Assembly: GCA_013350335.1 (NCBI GenBank)
Contig: CM023538.1
Location: forward strand, 59,509,080 to 59,573,079
From: Chimonanthus salicifolius
Taxonomy: Eukaryota; Streptophyta; Magnoliopsida; Laurales; Calycanthaceae
DNA length: 64,000 nt
Direction of reading: 5' to 3'
Below, in pieces: positions 61,893-64,000 of the stretch (positions are counted from its first letter, which is position 1; each line of letters starts with the position of its first letter). The notes under the pieces are model-generated. The model was given only the letters and a program-made list of their open reading frames with translations. It ran no database searches and was not told the DNA's origin. A program made the translations under genes and the position numbers.

Positions 61893-63490
61893 AAAAAAAA
61901 AACTACTATCATACATCGAACCCACCCATGTGGGTCCCATAGAACCTAGGGGCCACGTCACCTAGGGAAAAATCACAATTTTAACTCAATAAAATTAGAA
62001 CTGATACGTATTTATGATATACAATGACTAGATCCCAAGGCTTATTCATTACAGTATAATTCTTCTATTATTAGATAATTTATTCATCAATTATTATAAT
62101 ACCTTTACAGTGAATGGGCATTCCAAGAATAGATTCCCCTGAGATTCTTCACCTACATCACACAACAAACATTTTGTATTTATGCTAAAAGAAAATATCC
62201 GAATATTATTTGATTTTATAATTCTGGTGGTGAATAAAGGGATGGGGACATGAAGCACATGCAAACAGAATAAGCAAATATTAGTTGAATTTTACTAAAT
62301 TATTTATTTCAAATAAATTTTAATGAAATATTGGACTTTTTTTCTCCCTTCGACTTCTTCTTTTCCATTCCAAGGATGATAGCTATTCGGACATTGTAGA
62401 ATTTAATTATGAAAAATTCAAATTGTTTACGTATTTTAATGAATATTCTCGTCAGTTTTCTCAACTCACCAAGTCTATTGTTGAATTGGATGAATCAATT
62501 TAGAGGACTGCGAAGAACTTCTTAAAAACAAGGGTGGACCCAATGGGAATTTCTAATGCACCAAATAGAAACCTTAAGGAATCACAAGTATCACACCACT
62601 CTTCACATAATTTTATCTTTATATTCAATTCTAAATTATGTAAATTGTTGGGGTTGCGAATAAGTCCCTTATTAAAAATATAAAGGAATATCTAGAAATT
62701 TATAAAATACTTGAATCATTCCACTTAATAGATTATTTTTTCGAGTAACTCAATTCTAACCCAAACATCTCACATAAGAGTTATTCATTGTTTATCATAT
62801 CGAAAATAGTTTATTTCATTCAAAAGTTAGAAGTTTAATATTCTATAACTAAATATTCAAAATGATATGAGGAGACCTATCATCTTAGCAAAGTGAACCA
62901 CTTTAAACTAATTTCAAATTGTAAAAGTTCTAAGATTCAAAAGATGTAAGAAAGAATCCCATGAAAGAGAGAGAGAGAGAGAGAGAATTAAAAATCAAGT
63001 TCCCTCAACTGGTTTTAGCTCCATCAACCAAGTTCTTTCATTCAAAAGAGAGAACAAAGGAGAAGGTAGTAAGGAACGGACCACAGAGAATGAAAAGCCT
63101 AGAAAAAGCAAATAAGGATCGGAGTTCGAAGGTCCCAAAGCCACTTTTGGAAAAGTCAATACCCGAACCAATACCCTTGCATGGTGGTGAATTTGAGTTT
63201 CACCCATTGCTTTTCGCCCTAAATCACCACAAGGCAAGGAGCATATAAGGTGCGTTCTTGACTTCCCTTTTGTCCAAAATGACTTCCACCACTGTCACTG
63301 TCACTGCAACAAGGAAAGGAAAGTAAGTACTTGGGATTGTCCATCATGAATAATATTTATTAAGACCTAAATAAATTAGGGATCTATGATGAAATGTCCG
63401 ATATTGGTACGTTGTCAAAATTGAAGTGTCCATGATGAGAAAAAAGAATTTGGGTTCAACAATATTTCCCAAAAACCCTAGATACTTCAC
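61893..63490. other. Intergenic DNA
   Basis: No gene is recognised. A (GA)n tract lies at about 62964-62987. A 95-codon frame starts inside it (62961-63248) and is Lys/Arg/Glu-rich without recognisable motifs. Confidence 0.4.
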
Positions 63491-63499
63491 CAATACCAA

Positions 63500-63865
63500 T
63501 AGGGGTGAAACTTGGGTTAGGTTTTAACCTGACCAATATGACCCAACTTGAGAAATCCGTGGGTTTGGGTTTATGTATTTGTATAATTCGGATAGAATTG
63601 GGTTTGAAAAAAAAAAGCATGAAATTCATGTCTGATTGAGTTGAGAAATTGAAAATCAATTCGACTTAACCCAATGTAACCCGACTCGACCCGATTGCAC
63701 AAAGTTATAAAATAGTAGAGACTAGGGCTGAAATCCGGGTCGGATCAACGCTCGAGTTGAGTCGGGTCGTGTTGAATAATTGGAATTAGGACAGGTTCAA
63801 TAAGTTTTGACATGAGTTAAGTTAGGTTTATTAAAACCAGGACCAACCCGCTTCGGTTTCACTGT
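63500..63865. mobile_element. hAT-like MITE of the GGGTCGG family, close relative of 12476-12862
   Basis: It begins TAGGGGTGAAACTTGGGTTA and ends CGGTTTCACTGTA. Long stretches align with the 12476 copy, for example AAAATCAATTCGAC and GACATGAGTTA/GACATGGGTTA in the same order. No target duplication is evident, which suggests later mutation. Confidence 0.65.
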
Positions 63866-64000
63866 AAAAAAAGGATAAATGTGCCATAATTTCGAAGATT
63901 TTTTTTTTTTAAATTACCCATTTGTGAGCTCATGATTCATGCATTTTCACATGTAATTGCAGCTTTAATCCTATCAACAGTGCATGCTATGAGATTGTTG

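Noticed and set aside
62961..63248. 95-codon Lys/Arg/Glu-rich frame
   Set aside because: It begins within a GA microsatellite and shows no conserved motif.

Overview
This is nuclear DNA from a flowering plant. The evidence is five protein-coding genes with plant-specific family signatures, long AT-rich introns with GT-AG borders (one GC-AG), chloroplast transit peptides, and a dense layer of plant-type short transposons (tRNA-derived SINEs, Stowaway and hAT MITEs). The species cannot be read from the sequence alone. No bacterial, phage or CRISPR-type system is present.

Layout. (1) 839-11894, minus: a complete 12-exon GH1 beta-glucosidase of 528 residues with a signal peptide, closest in motifs to the BGLU45/46/47 monolignol-glucoside group. 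(2) 17603-18928, plus: a single-exon DUF247 (UPF0481) protein of 441 residues. (3) 24056-33965, minus: a complete 10-coding-exon DAWDLE/SNIP1-type protein of 421 residues, with an RS/RE-rich N-terminus and a C-terminal FHA domain; a non-coding 5' exon probably lies near 35840-36100. (4) 40548-46896, plus: a 5-exon plastid tryptophan synthase beta subunit of 466 residues. (5) 49809-53658, minus: a plastid glucose-6-phosphate/phosphate translocator, 397 residues up to the last exon I can place; its final few codons are unresolved. I rebuilt the exon structures by hand from reading-frame continuity and splice borders. Each of the first four coding sequences closes in frame from ATG to stop.

The genes are not an operon or an obvious pathway cluster. 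Two (TSB and GPT) are plastid metabolism genes, one is a nuclear RNA-processing factor, one a secreted glycosidase and one a membrane-anchored plant protein of unknown role. Such a mix of neighbours is normal in a plant genome.

The most informative structure outside the genes is the transposon layer. One tRNA-derived SINE family has about ten copies. A second SINE family has about five. A hAT-like MITE family rich in CCCGACC/GGGTCGG motifs has copies with perfect or near-perfect 8-bp target duplications. There is also a different hAT-like MITE with a perfect 8-bp duplication, four or more Stowaway MITEs, a foldback element built of TTCGAA-type palindromes, an element embedded in a TA microsatellite, and an odd element with three copies of its terminal sequence. 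Many of these sit in introns. The window shows no new enzymatic or defence system that I can support.
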